Shown: in pieces, positions 8,283 to 16,428 of the stretch
How positions within the stretch are numbered: the stretch's first letter is position 1
Layout: every line of letters begins with the position of its first letter
Assembly: GCA_050261495.1 (NCBI GenBank)
Contig: JBLNDI010000008.1
Span: 1-59,634 of the forward strand
Length of the DNA: 59,634 nucleotides
Reading direction: 5' to 3'
Source of the DNA: JBMNKL01 sp050261495
GTDB lineage: Bacteria > Bacillota > Clostridia > Acetivibrionales > DTU013
Translations under genes and position numbers: made by a program
The notes under the pieces: model-generated
Databases searched by the model: none
The model's input: only the letters and a program-made list of their open reading frames with translations
Told to the model about the DNA's origin: nothing

Positions 8283-9437
8283 TCATTTCTTTGAAGATTC
8301 TTTTATAAGTTCAAGCGCAATAACATTTCTTTGTATCTGGTTTGTTCCTTCATATATTTGGGTAATCTTGGCATCCCGCATCCTTTTTTCCACGGGATAT
8401 TCCTTCATGTAACCGTAACCGCCAAGAACCTGGACCGCGTCGGTGGTAACCTTCATTGCGATATCTGAAGCAAACACCTTGCACATTGCCGATTCCTTGG
8501 AATATTCCTTCGCGCCGCTGTCTATGTAACGGCATGTCTGGTAGACCAAGGCCCTCGCGGCTTCTATCTGGATTGCCATATCGGCCAGGATATGCTGGAT
8601 TGCCTGGAATGACGATATTGGCTGACCGAACTGCTCTCTCTGCTTTGAATATCTCAGCGCCTCATCAAACGCGCCCTGGGCAATGCCAAGAGCTTGCGCC
8701 GCGACGCCCGGCCTCGACTTGTCAAGGGTCTTCATTGCCACGATGAATCCCATTCCTTCCCTTGCCAGGAGGTTTTCCTTGGGTATCCTGCAGTTTTCGA
8801 ATATAAGCTCCCTTGTGCATGACGCCCTGATGCCCATTTTGTTCTCCTCCTTGCCAAAGGAAAAGCCGGGAGTACCCTTCTCAACGATAAAGGCTGAGAA
8901 TCCACGGGCGCCTTTGCTCCTGTTGGTGCATGCAATAACCGTATAAATATCGGCTTCTCCGCCGTTTGTTATCCACTGTTTTGTCCCGTTGAGGACGTAT
9001 TCGTCCCCGTCAAGCACTGCCGTCGTCTGTATGCCGGCGGCGTCGCTGCCCGCGTTTGCCTCGGTGAGTCCAAACGCCGTGAATTTTCTTCCTGCAGCTA
9101 TATCGGGCAGGTACTTCTTTTTCTGCTCCTCGTTGCCAAACAGGATAATCGGGTAGGCTCCCAGCCCGTTTACCGCGTATGTTACCGCAATTCCGCCGCA
9201 TGCACGGCTCAATTCCTCGACAACGAGACACAATTCAAATACCCCGCCGCCCAGTCCTCCGTATTCTTCCGGAATATAGACCCCGCACAAATCCGAATCG
9301 GCAAGAATTTTCAGGATATCACGGGGAAATGTACCTTCTTCGTCGTACTTTAAAGCTACCGGCGCGATTTTTTCATCTGCTATTTTTGCAGCCAGTTCCT
9401 TGATCATTTGTTGTTCTTCCGTCAGGAAATAATTCAT
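8283..9437 (-). CDS. Short-chain acyl-CoA dehydrogenase (Bcd/CarC-like)
   Basis: 384 residues from the ATG at 9437, which has AAGGAG 8 bases upstream. It has the full three-domain acyl-CoA dehydrogenase fold: an N-terminal helical domain (MNYFLTEEQQMIKELAAKI), the FAD-binding signature GLTEANAGSDAAG and QWITNGG, and a C-terminal helical domain with YEGTNQIQR, whose Glu is the usual catalytic base. It transfers electrons between ETF and an acyl/enoyl-CoA pair. In anaerobic Clostridia with an adjacent etfBA it normally works as an enoyl-CoA reductase (butyryl-CoA or, in the CarCDE case, caffeyl-CoA). No crotonase, thiolase or 3-hydroxyacyl-CoA dehydrogenase is present, so this is not a complete butyrate operon. 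Confidence 0.9.
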   Translation of the reverse strand: MNYFLTEEQQMIKELAAKIADEKIAPVALKYDEEGTFPRDILKILADSDLCGVYIPEEYGGLGGGVFELCLVVEELSRACGGIAVTYAVNGLGAYPIILFGNEEQKKKYLPDIAAGRKFTAFGLTEANAGSDAAGIQTTAVLDGDEYVLNGTKQWITNGGEADIYTVIACTNRSKGARGFSAFIVEKGTPGFSFGKEENKMGIRASCTRELIFENCRIPKENLLAREGMGFIVAMKTLDKSRPGVAAQALGIAQGAFDEALRYSKQREQFGQPISSFQAIQHILADMAIQIEAARALVYQTCRYIDSGAKEYSKESAMCKVFASDIAMKVTTDAVQVLGGYGYMKEYPVEKRMRDAKITQIYEGTNQIQRNVIALELIKESSKK

Positions 9438-9523
9438 TGTACACACTCCTTCTTTCCAAGGTAGTTATTTATATAACCATATACCCCGGCGGGGTTATTT
9501 TTATCGCCTCGTTCTATTAGCAG

Positions 9524-9538
9524 GTAATAAAATATTAC
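9524..9538. promoter_or_regulatory. Palindromic operator candidate at the acd operon start site
   Basis: GTAATA-AAA-TATTAC is a perfect 6+6 palindrome lying immediately downstream of the -10 box, over the expected transcription start (about 9536). A protein bound there would block initiation. It does not match the Rex consensus I know. Confidence 0.45.
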
Positions 9539-9542
9539 TAAA

Positions 9543-9571
9543 AGTATAATATAAAATATTCCTCATTGCAA
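9543..9571 (-). promoter_or_regulatory. Sigma-A promoter of the acyl-CoA dehydrogenase/ETF operon
   Basis: Minus strand TTGCAA (9566-9571), 17-bp spacer, TATACT (9543-9548). It would give a leader of about 100 nt that includes a short ACCCC/GGGGT hairpin at 9483-9495. Confidence 0.7.
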
Positions 9572-9644
9572 TAATTTCTCGGAAATGTATTCCGGAATAA
9601 GTGCGGAATGCCAAGCAACAATAAGGCTCAGCGGGAATTTGTTT

Positions 9645-11165
9645 TCATTGTATTGCTTCCTCTTTTGAATCCAGTTCGGCCAGGTATTTCACGGTCAATT
9701 CAATGTCGGACGGCACAGGCACATACTCTTTGCCGAATTTCTGGCGGGTTTCCGCGCCCTTTCCCGTAATCAGTATGACCGTTCCCGGCTCGGATGACAG
9801 GATGGATTCCTTTATGGCTTCCTCGCGGTCGTCTATAATCTCGTAATTATTGTTGTTGAGGCGTACATACGTTGCAATTTCTTCGCTGATTTCCCTGGGG
9901 CTTTCAGGACCCGGATCTTCCGCGGTAAGAATGACTTTATCCGAATGCCTGCCTGCAAGCAGCCCGAGATCTCTTCTTCGTACATGCGCCTTCCCTCCCG
10001 GGCAGCCGAAAACCGTAACAACCTTCATGCCCGGAAATTCCATTCCGACCGTTTCATACAGCTTGCTGAAACTTAGCTTGTTATGTGCATAATCAACTAT
10101 GACAATCCTATCCCTGTTCTTATTTGTGAAAATCTCCATCCTCCCGCTGGACCGCGCCTTTCGCAAGCCCATGTAAATATACTGCTCGGGTATTCGCAGC
10201 GAATACGCCGCCGCTATGGCGGCCAGGGCATTTTCCACGTTGAACAGGCCGGGCATGGTAAGCATGAATTCCCTGTCAAAACGGTCGCATTTCACGCTAA
10301 ACAGCGTATCAAACCCGTTTTTCCTTATATTGTAGCCATATATGTCAGCTTCCTCGCGCATGCCGAAGGTTACAACCCTGCCCGAATCTCCGGCTGCCTC
10401 CAATATTTCCGGCAAGCAGTCGGATTCCAAGTTCACGCAGGATACCTTGCACTGGCGGAACATGGACAACTTGGCTGCCAGGTAATCATCCATGTCGCTG
10501 TGCTCTATCGGGCTGATATGGTCTTCGGATATGTTCAAAAACAAGCCCACGTCAAACTCGATACCGTGGAGGCGCCCGTATTTCAGGGCCTGGCTCGACG
10601 CTTCCATTACCATGTACCGCATTCCGCTTTCCACCGCATTATTGAAATGCATCTGGAGTTCAAGCGATTCGGGGGTTGTCAGGTGCGATTCCTTTTTTAT
10701 CACGCCGTCAAACGTGTCAATCGATGAAATTATCCCTGCCTCGGGCTTCTTGTCATCCTTGAGATACTCGTCCAGTATGTACTTTATATAATATGCCGTG
10801 GTGGATTTGCCCTTTGTACCCGTAATGCCCACCAGTTTCAGCTTCCTGGCAGGATAGCCGTAATAAAAGGCTGCCATGTGCGCAAGCGCTTTTCTCGCGT
10901 CGGCGACCAATATGCACGGTATGCTTTTACCGTAATCAGTCTCGCTTATATAAGCAATGGCGCCTCTTTTTATGGCGTCATCGAGGTATGATTCCTTAAA
11001 ACCCGCTCCTTTGCAAATAAAGAGCGTATTTTGAATTGTCTTGTTCGAATCGTACGTGACATTCAAAATTGTCTTTATGCCATCGTCGCGCGTGCAGTTA
11101 TGGCGCAGCAAAAGCTTTTTTTCCTGCAGTTTTTCCATGTATTCTTCCAATGCGTAACGTTCCAT
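9645..11165 (-). CDS. Mur ligase, MurE-like, with altered amino-acid-specificity motif
   Basis: 506 residues from the ATG at 11165 (GGGAGG 6 bases upstream). It has the three MurE domains: N-terminal UDP-sugar domain, ATP domain with P-loop GITGTKGKSTT (113-123), TTPESLELQ and MEASSQAL, and a C-terminal ligase domain with DYAHN (358-362). MurE adds the third stem residue to UDP-MurNAc-L-Ala-D-Glu. The specificity motif near residue 417, normally DNPR (meso-diaminopimelate) or DNPA-like (L-Lys), reads EDPGPE here, and the usual GKGHE near the end reads GKGAE (468-472). So this is either a MurE for another diamine or amino acid, or a paralogue working on another polymer. It is followed upstream (57 bp) by a CapA-VanX fusion gene, which supports a dedicated cell-wall job. 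Confidence 0.85.
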   Translation of the reverse strand: MERYALEEYMEKLQEKKLLLRHNCTRDDGIKTILNVTYDSNKTIQNTLFICKGAGFKESYLDDAIKRGAIAYISETDYGKSIPCILVADARKALAHMAAFYYGYPARKLKLVGITGTKGKSTTAYYIKYILDEYLKDDKKPEAGIISSIDTFDGVIKKESHLTTPESLELQMHFNNAVESGMRYMVMEASSQALKYGRLHGIEFDVGLFLNISEDHISPIEHSDMDDYLAAKLSMFRQCKVSCVNLESDCLPEILEAAGDSGRVVTFGMREEADIYGYNIRKNGFDTLFSVKCDRFDREFMLTMPGLFNVENALAAIAAAYSLRIPEQYIYMGLRKARSSGRMEIFTNKNRDRIVIVDYAHNKLSFSKLYETVGMEFPGMKVVTVFGCPGGKAHVRRRDLGLLAGRHSDKVILTAEDPGPESPREISEEIATYVRLNNNNYEIIDDREEAIKESILSSEPGTVILITGKGAETRQKFGKEYVPVPSDIELTVKYLAELDSKEEAIQ

Positions 11166-11222
11166 TTTTATCCTCCCATCGGCTTTATTACTCGCAACTG
11201 CTTGCAAGGGGTATATCCCGGA

Positions 11223-13013
11223 TTACTTTTCAGGGGGATATTCCGGCAGCAAATCATAGGTCCTCCATTCGCTGTCGTCGAAATGCCACCATTCCTTCTG
11301 AAGCGGAATGAAACCGCAGCTCTTCATTATCTCTTCCAGCAGGAGCGCGTTTTTCTTCTGTTCGGGGGTGGCATGCGCATACGTCCTGTGGGCTTTTTCC
11401 GACATCTCGTCAAAGCCGCTGGGCATGTCCGCTTCGTTGCCGTCCTTGTCAACCAGCGTCACATCCACCGCGGCGCCCCTCGTATGGTTTGAACCTTTCT
11501 TCGGATCCATGAAATAATACTTGTTTTCTGCGCTTTCATACAGTATCTGCTGGTATTTCTGCCGCCTGTAAGCATCCCAGATCTTTATCCTGAACCCGTG
11601 CTCCATCAGCATGCTGTTTGCCTTCTTAAGCTTTTCCGCGGTGCCTTTCCTGAGATATGCCGTATTGGATTCGTAAACCGGCTTGCCTGTTATATTGTCG
11701 GAGGTCGCATATTTTAAGTCTACCACAATATTCTTGTCAAGGGCGTCAACCCTTACCATGTCCGTCTTGCCGGCGATCCCGGCTTTCTCTTCTTCGCTCA
11801 GGAAATCCATGAAGTCCAGTTTTTCGTAAATTCTTTTCTTTTGCGCAGGCTCCGTGACAACCACGGGCTTATAGTTATTATAGTCTTTCCGCGAAGACAG
11901 TAAACATGGGACAATAACCGGCTCGGAAATATGCTGCAGCACGTTGTCGGAGTCAAAGGTAAACGTTTGGCTGAATATAGCCGTATCGAAATCCGGGGGA
12001 TTTTTATTTCCCCCAAAGCAGAAATTGCCCAGGCTGTATGCTATATACTTGCCCCTGTATACTTCTATCGGCTGCAATACGTGGGGATGGTGGCCTATAA
12101 CAAGGTCCGCGCCCGAATCGATTGCCAGGTATGCAAGCTCCTTTTGCAGCGCTTCCGGCTGGTATTTGTATTCCTTCCCCCAATGGAAGTTGACAATGAC
12201 CAGGTCGCATTCTCCCCTGAGCTTTTTCGTCATTTCCTCAACTTCCCGCTTGAATACGTCCATGTCAAGTCCCTGCTCGTATTCGCCCAGTTGGTTGAAT
12301 CCCGCTATGCCCACCTTTATTCCTTTTATCTCCATGTAAAGCGCTTCGCTATACCCAAAATGCTTTATACCCGCGTCATCCAGGGCTTTTTTCGTAGCTT
12401 CGTAACCTACCGGACCGTAGTCATACGTATGGTTATTGGCAAGGGTTACCGCTTCAATGCTGGTTGCTTTCAATATGTTTGCATACTCCGGCTTTCCCTT
12501 AAACCAGTAATTGTTGCCGTAGTCGTATTTTTCAGCTCTCTCGTTATCTTTTCCGTTGTACAGTGTCGTTTCAAGATTTGCGATTGTCAGGTCATCCCCT
12601 GAAAGTATGTCGACAACGCCCGAGAAGAAATACTCCGGGTCTCCCCCTATTTTTTCATAAACATAACCAAACGAATCTGTATAATTGAAACGGGTATCCT
12701 GCCCCAATGCTACGTCGCCCAGCGCGCTTACGACTATTTTGACATTCTCCTTGACATAACTGCGGCTTACGCTTTCTTCATTATGCACGCCATCAACGCC
12801 GTTATCCACGGCCACATTCCACGGTTGATCCCCGCTTCCTGTTTCAATTTCATCTCCGTTACTTTCAATTCCGTTGTCATCCGCCAATTTCGCCGTCTCC
12901 GGCTCGATACCGGAAAGCTTGTCCGGACCTGCAACATTGGCATACACCGTAAACGCGACAGCCGCCAGCAAGGCGACCAGGAACAGCGTTCTGAAAAAAA
13001 CTCTGAAATTCAT
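11223..13013 (-). CDS. Membrane-anchored CapA-like domain fused to a VanX-type D-Ala-D-Ala dipeptidase
   Basis: 596 residues from the ATG at 13013 (GGGAGG 11 bases upstream). An N-terminal membrane anchor (about 6-26) is followed by an acidic linker. A PGA_cap/CapA metallophosphatase-like domain (about 92-390) has ALGDVALGQ, LTIANLETTL, LANNHTYDYG, NFHWGKEY and GHHPHVLQPIE. The last 170 residues are a VanX/DdpX-like M15 peptidase with SNHTRGAAVD (His510, Asp517) and EWWHF (Glu574, His577). VanX cleaves free D-Ala-D-Ala, while CapA belongs to poly-gamma-glutamate export and anchoring. Joining the two is unusual. The anchor suggests an outside location, where a periplasmic-type DdpX role would make sense. 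It sits between the Mur ligase gene and divergent dacF. Confidence 0.85.
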   Translation of the reverse strand: MNFRVFFRTLFLVALLAAVAFTVYANVAGPDKLSGIEPETAKLADDNGIESNGDEIETGSGDQPWNVAVDNGVDGVHNEESVSRSYVKENVKIVVSALGDVALGQDTRFNYTDSFGYVYEKIGGDPEYFFSGVVDILSGDDLTIANLETTLYNGKDNERAEKYDYGNNYWFKGKPEYANILKATSIEAVTLANNHTYDYGPVGYEATKKALDDAGIKHFGYSEALYMEIKGIKVGIAGFNQLGEYEQGLDMDVFKREVEEMTKKLRGECDLVIVNFHWGKEYKYQPEALQKELAYLAIDSGADLVIGHHPHVLQPIEVYRGKYIAYSLGNFCFGGNKNPPDFDTAIFSQTFTFDSDNVLQHISEPVIVPCLLSSRKDYNNYKPVVVTEPAQKKRIYEKLDFMDFLSEEEKAGIAGKTDMVRVDALDKNIVVDLKYATSDNITGKPVYESNTAYLRKGTAEKLKKANSMLMEHGFRIKIWDAYRRQKYQQILYESAENKYYFMDPKKGSNHTRGAAVDVTLVDKDGNEADMPSGFDEMSEKAHRTYAHATPEQKKNALLLEEIMKSCGFIPLQKEWWHFDDSEWRTYDLLPEYPPEK

Positions 13014-13112
13014 TTGTAAAAAATCCTCCCGATGTAATGTCAAGGTCTTTTATTATTACTATTTTTCAATTGCTCTTGTCCCAGTCATAATTCATATATA
13101 ATATTCTACTAT

Positions 13113-13156
13113 AAATACAAAAGATTAGCACGCGAAATACAAAAGATTGGCATGCG
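13113..13156. repeat. Two tandem 22-bp repeats between divergent cell-wall genes
   Basis: Units 13113-13134 and 13135-13156 are directly adjacent and differ at two of 22 positions (AAATACAAAAGATT then A/G, GCA, C/T, GCG). They lie in the 361-bp space between the CapA-VanX gene and dacF. On the minus strand each unit contains TTTTGTAT, which could form part of a -35 region for the CapA-VanX/Mur ligase operon. Tandem sites of two helical turns are typical of direct-repeat regulators. No matching regulator gene is adjacent. Confidence 0.7.
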
Positions 13157-13256
13157 CATCTTCTTAAAACGGATATTCCCCGGATAAAACAGGCTTCAAA
13201 TCGGCAATGGCGAAAGGCGGCGGACACGGCTGCAACATACAGCGCGGCGCGCGGGC

Positions 13257-13285
13257 TTGAAGCAGGCAGCAAAAAATGCTAAAAT
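13257..13285 (+). promoter_or_regulatory. Promoter candidate for dacF
   Basis: TTGAAG (13257-13262), 17-bp spacer, TAAAAT (13280-13285). The leader of about 80 nt contains a CCGGG/CCCGG stem (about 13300-13335). The rest of the 361-bp interval (13014-13374) holds only the tandem repeats and no small gene that I can support. Confidence 0.6.
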
Positions 13286-13374
13286 AAAAAGCGGTATTCC
13301 GGGTGCATAATTGCATATCTCCCGGACATAATGCATATTGATTCAAAAGATTAAATGCTGTTATTGGAGTACAT

Positions 13375-14709
13375 ATGAAGAAGACGTATGCAAGCATAGT
13401 GTTCATTTTCGCCATAATCCTTATCTTTGCGTTTCCTGTTCCGACGCTGGCTATAAGCATACCCGATGATATTCCTTATATCCTGATAGATTCAAAAACC
13501 GGACTCGTCATTGCCGAGCAGCACGCGGACATGCGCCTCCGCCCTGCAAGCACAACCAAAATCATGACAGCCATTATCGCGCTGGAGAACGGTAATCTGA
13601 AGCAGGAGATGGAAGTCTCGCAGCAGGCCGTATACGACATCGGAAGGGGCGGGATGAACATAGGCATCATGGCCGGCGAACAAGGCCTCACGCTGGAGAA
13701 CATGCTAAACGCCATGCTGATTAAATCAGCCAACGAGGCGGCAAACATCATAGCCGAAAACGTCGCGCCATCCCGTGCCGAATTCATTGAAATGATGAAC
13801 CGAAAAGCCGCGGAATTGGGCGCCGTCAATACAAATTTCGTCAACCCCTCCGGCAAGGACACCGAAAAGGAGGACGCCGCCCACCTTTCAACTCCAAGGG
13901 ACATGGCCACGATTGCCCGGTATGCAATGACAATCCCAAAATTCAGGGAAATCGTCTCAACCGAATATTACAATGACATGCCTGTCACGGACAAGCACGA
14001 CGACTGGGGCATTTTACGCAACACCAACCAGTTTTTGTGGTATGACAATACATTCCCGTACACATTGGATGGCGAGGAATATAAGTGCGAGATCATAGGC
14101 ATAAAAACAGGCTACACTGCCGAAGCGGGCAACAATCTTATAACGGCGGCGGTCGGAAAAGACGGGATGGAGCTTATAGCCGTTGTAATGCACGTAATGC
14201 AGCCAAACAAAATATATGGTTATTCCAGGGAACTTCTGCAGTATGGTTTTGAGAATTACTCGCTTAAAACTATTGCCGAGGCGGGAGAAATACTTGACAG
14301 AATAATCGTAGAAGGAGCCGCCCCGGAAGAAAACCTGCTGCCGCTGGCGACAGAAACGGATTTCAAATGCGCGCTCCCATTGGGCGCCGGTATTCAGGAT
14401 ATTGAATCGGAGATACATGTGGAAAAAAACGTGGAAGCGCCGGTTAAGAAAGGCGATATCCTGGGATACGTCGAATATAAGTATAAAGGGACGGTTCTCG
14501 GCAAGGTCAATTTAATCGCATACATGACGGTGGAAGCAGTGCCCGTCGATACTTTCGAAACCCCCGGGCTTTCCGCCTATGGCGAGCAGCCGTATTCCAG
14601 CGTAATAATGGGTATCCTTCTTGTATCAAGCGGGTTTATCATTCTAAGAACAATCCTCAGGCAAATATCCCGGAGGGTTAACAGAAAAAAATACAGGCAG
14701 AGATACTAG
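13375..14709 (+). CDS. dacF: D-alanyl-D-alanine carboxypeptidase, DacF/PBP5 type
   Basis: 444 residues. It has a signal peptide (1-26), the penicillin-binding serine motif S59-T-T-K62, the SAN triad at 118-120 and KTG at 244-246, which are the three catalytic motifs of S11 peptidases. A C-terminal beta domain and a single membrane helix near 405-427 anchor it outside the membrane. It trims the terminal D-Ala from stem pentapeptides and so limits cross-linking. TTGGAG precedes the ATG. DacF in Bacillus acts in the forespore, but sigma dependence cannot be judged here; the upstream hexamers look like sigma A. It is divergent from the CapA-VanX gene and convergent with the flippase gene. Confidence 0.93.
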   Translation: MKKTYASIVFIFAIILIFAFPVPTLAISIPDDIPYILIDSKTGLVIAEQHADMRLRPASTTKIMTAIIALENGNLKQEMEVSQQAVYDIGRGGMNIGIMAGEQGLTLENMLNAMLIKSANEAANIIAENVAPSRAEFIEMMNRKAAELGAVNTNFVNPSGKDTEKEDAAHLSTPRDMATIARYAMTIPKFREIVSTEYYNDMPVTDKHDDWGILRNTNQFLWYDNTFPYTLDGEEYKCEIIGIKTGYTAEAGNNLITAAVGKDGMELIAVVMHVMQPNKIYGYSRELLQYGFENYSLKTIAEAGEILDRIIVEGAAPEENLLPLATETDFKCALPLGAGIQDIESEIHVEKNVEAPVKKGDILGYVEYKYKGTVLGKVNLIAYMTVEAVPVDTFETPGLSAYGEQPYSSVIMGILLVSSGFIILRTILRQISRRVNRKKYRQRY

Positions 14710-14716
14710 AACATAC

Positions 14717-16417
14717 TTACCGGTCCACCGGCAAAAACCTGTCCATAAACGGCACTTTTGCCGTGTACCTCAATATCACGCCGCCCTTGGGCAGGCTTTT
14801 TATGTCTTCCGCGGTAATTCCCTTTGCCACTATCATCAAGAGATAATATATGAAGCAGCCCGCCGCTATTGCAGCGCTTCCGCATATAAGCTCCACAAGG
14901 AATGCGGATTTGACGAGCCATCCAGTCATGAGCGTCAGTCCATGATATACCAGGAATACAATGATTCCCATTATTATCGAAACACTCAACGGCCTGTTGA
15001 AAAGCTGCTTTATGTTAAGCTTCACTCCTGTCACCCTTTTTATCGCCCTGTAGTTCATGATCCCGGCAAAAATATAGCAGACAGCGTTCCCGACAATCGC
15101 TCCTTTGATATTTACAGACTTTATGGCTATTAAATTGTAGTTGACAGTCAGCTTCAGCGCGAGACCGATGACCATGTGTATGGTAGGAATATACGTCTTT
15201 CCTATGCCCTGCAGTATTGACGTCTGGATAGACACAACCGATATCAGCACCAGCGTCCACGAGCCCATCATCAATAAATCCCAGCCGTCGGGCGACTTGG
15301 GAAACAGGATGCGGATAACCGGGCCAGCCATGACTGTCAGGCCTATTGCCGCAGGTACCGCTATCATAAGTATTGTTTTAAAGCTTTTGTAAATCCTGCG
15401 TCCAAGCAGGTTCCTGTCATTAACCTCATTAGCGGCTGATATCGACGGGATTATGGCGGTCCCCAGCGCCGTGGCAAGCGCGACGGGAATAAAAAGCACC
15501 TTCAGGTACTGTGTCGACAATATGCCATAAAGGCTGGTCGCTTCATGCTCGCTGAATCCGCCCGCTATCAGGCGCGCTTTTGTTATGCCCACATCGATGA
15601 GCTGGGTTGTATAAATCGCAACGGATCCAAGGGAAATCGGCACCGCGTATTTCAGCAGCTTCTCCATGATAAGCCTGTTGGTATACCCGGACATGCTTTC
15701 CTGGGTATTCTGCAATTCGCCCAGGATTCCGGCCTTTTTCCTCTGGAATGTCGCGTAGAGGTACAATGCGCTTGCCAGCGCGCCCAATGATGTTCCGACC
15801 GTAGCGCCGGCAGCGGCGAACCTGGCCGCCTCCCTGTATATTGCCTCATCGCCGGTAATACCCGATGCAATTGCATACTTTACACCGTATTGGTACATTA
15901 CCCACGCGAATACGATGGTCAGCACCGAATGCACGGCTTGCTCGAGAATCTGTGAAATGCTGGTCGGCACCATGTTTGACCGGCCCTGGAAATATCCCCT
16001 GAATATACAGGAAACAGCGGTGAAAAGCATAGTCGGGGATATCGCCAAGATGGTCAGGTATGCTTCCGGCGTACGAATCAGGCCGGACAACGGTTTAGCC
16101 AGCAGAGCCGTCAATACGCTGGTGAAAGTACCGGCAATTACAAGCATTAAAGCGGATATTTTCAGCGTCCTGTATGACACATCATGCCTGTTTAAGGCAA
16201 GCTGCTCGGAAATCAGCTTTGACAACGCGATGGGTATGCCCGCGTTGGTTACGACAAATACCAACTGGTAAATCGTATACCCTGCGTTGAATATTCCGTT
16301 TCCGTAATTTCCCAAAATCAGCGTCGCTATCGGCACATAAAGTATCCCTAAAAGCTTGTTGATAACGATAGCGACGCTTAATACGGTAAACCCCTTTGCA
16401 CTGGACTGTCTTTCCAC
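14717..16417 (-). CDS. SpoVB/MurJ-like polysaccharide flippase (MOP superfamily)
   Basis: 566 residues with about 14 membrane helices. The start SSAKGFTVLSVAIVINKLLG and AGIPIALSKLISEQLA are typical of the SpoVB/YtgP group of the MVF/MATE-like superfamily. Members flip lipid-linked cell-wall precursors (lipid II) or teichoic or capsule units across the membrane. The GTG start lies 11 bp after the stop of the FemAB gene, so the two are one transcript with the ATP-grasp gene further upstream. The association with peptidoglycan cross-bridge genes favours a lipid II or modified precursor substrate. SpoVB itself is a sporulation protein; I cannot tell whether this copy is sporulation-specific. Confidence 0.88.
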   Translation of the reverse strand: MERQSSAKGFTVLSVAIVINKLLGILYVPIATLILGNYGNGIFNAGYTIYQLVFVVTNAGIPIALSKLISEQLALNRHDVSYRTLKISALMLVIAGTFTSVLTALLAKPLSGLIRTPEAYLTILAISPTMLFTAVSCIFRGYFQGRSNMVPTSISQILEQAVHSVLTIVFAWVMYQYGVKYAIASGITGDEAIYREAARFAAAGATVGTSLGALASALYLYATFQRKKAGILGELQNTQESMSGYTNRLIMEKLLKYAVPISLGSVAIYTTQLIDVGITKARLIAGGFSEHEATSLYGILSTQYLKVLFIPVALATALGTAIIPSISAANEVNDRNLLGRRIYKSFKTILMIAVPAAIGLTVMAGPVIRILFPKSPDGWDLLMMGSWTLVLISVVSIQTSILQGIGKTYIPTIHMVIGLALKLTVNYNLIAIKSVNIKGAIVGNAVCYIFAGIMNYRAIKRVTGVKLNIKQLFNRPLSVSIIMGIIVFLVYHGLTLMTGWLVKSAFLVELICGSAAIAAGCFIYYLLMIVAKGITAEDIKSLPKGGVILRYTAKVPFMDRFLPVDR

Positions 16418-16428
16418 TTTTCTATCTC

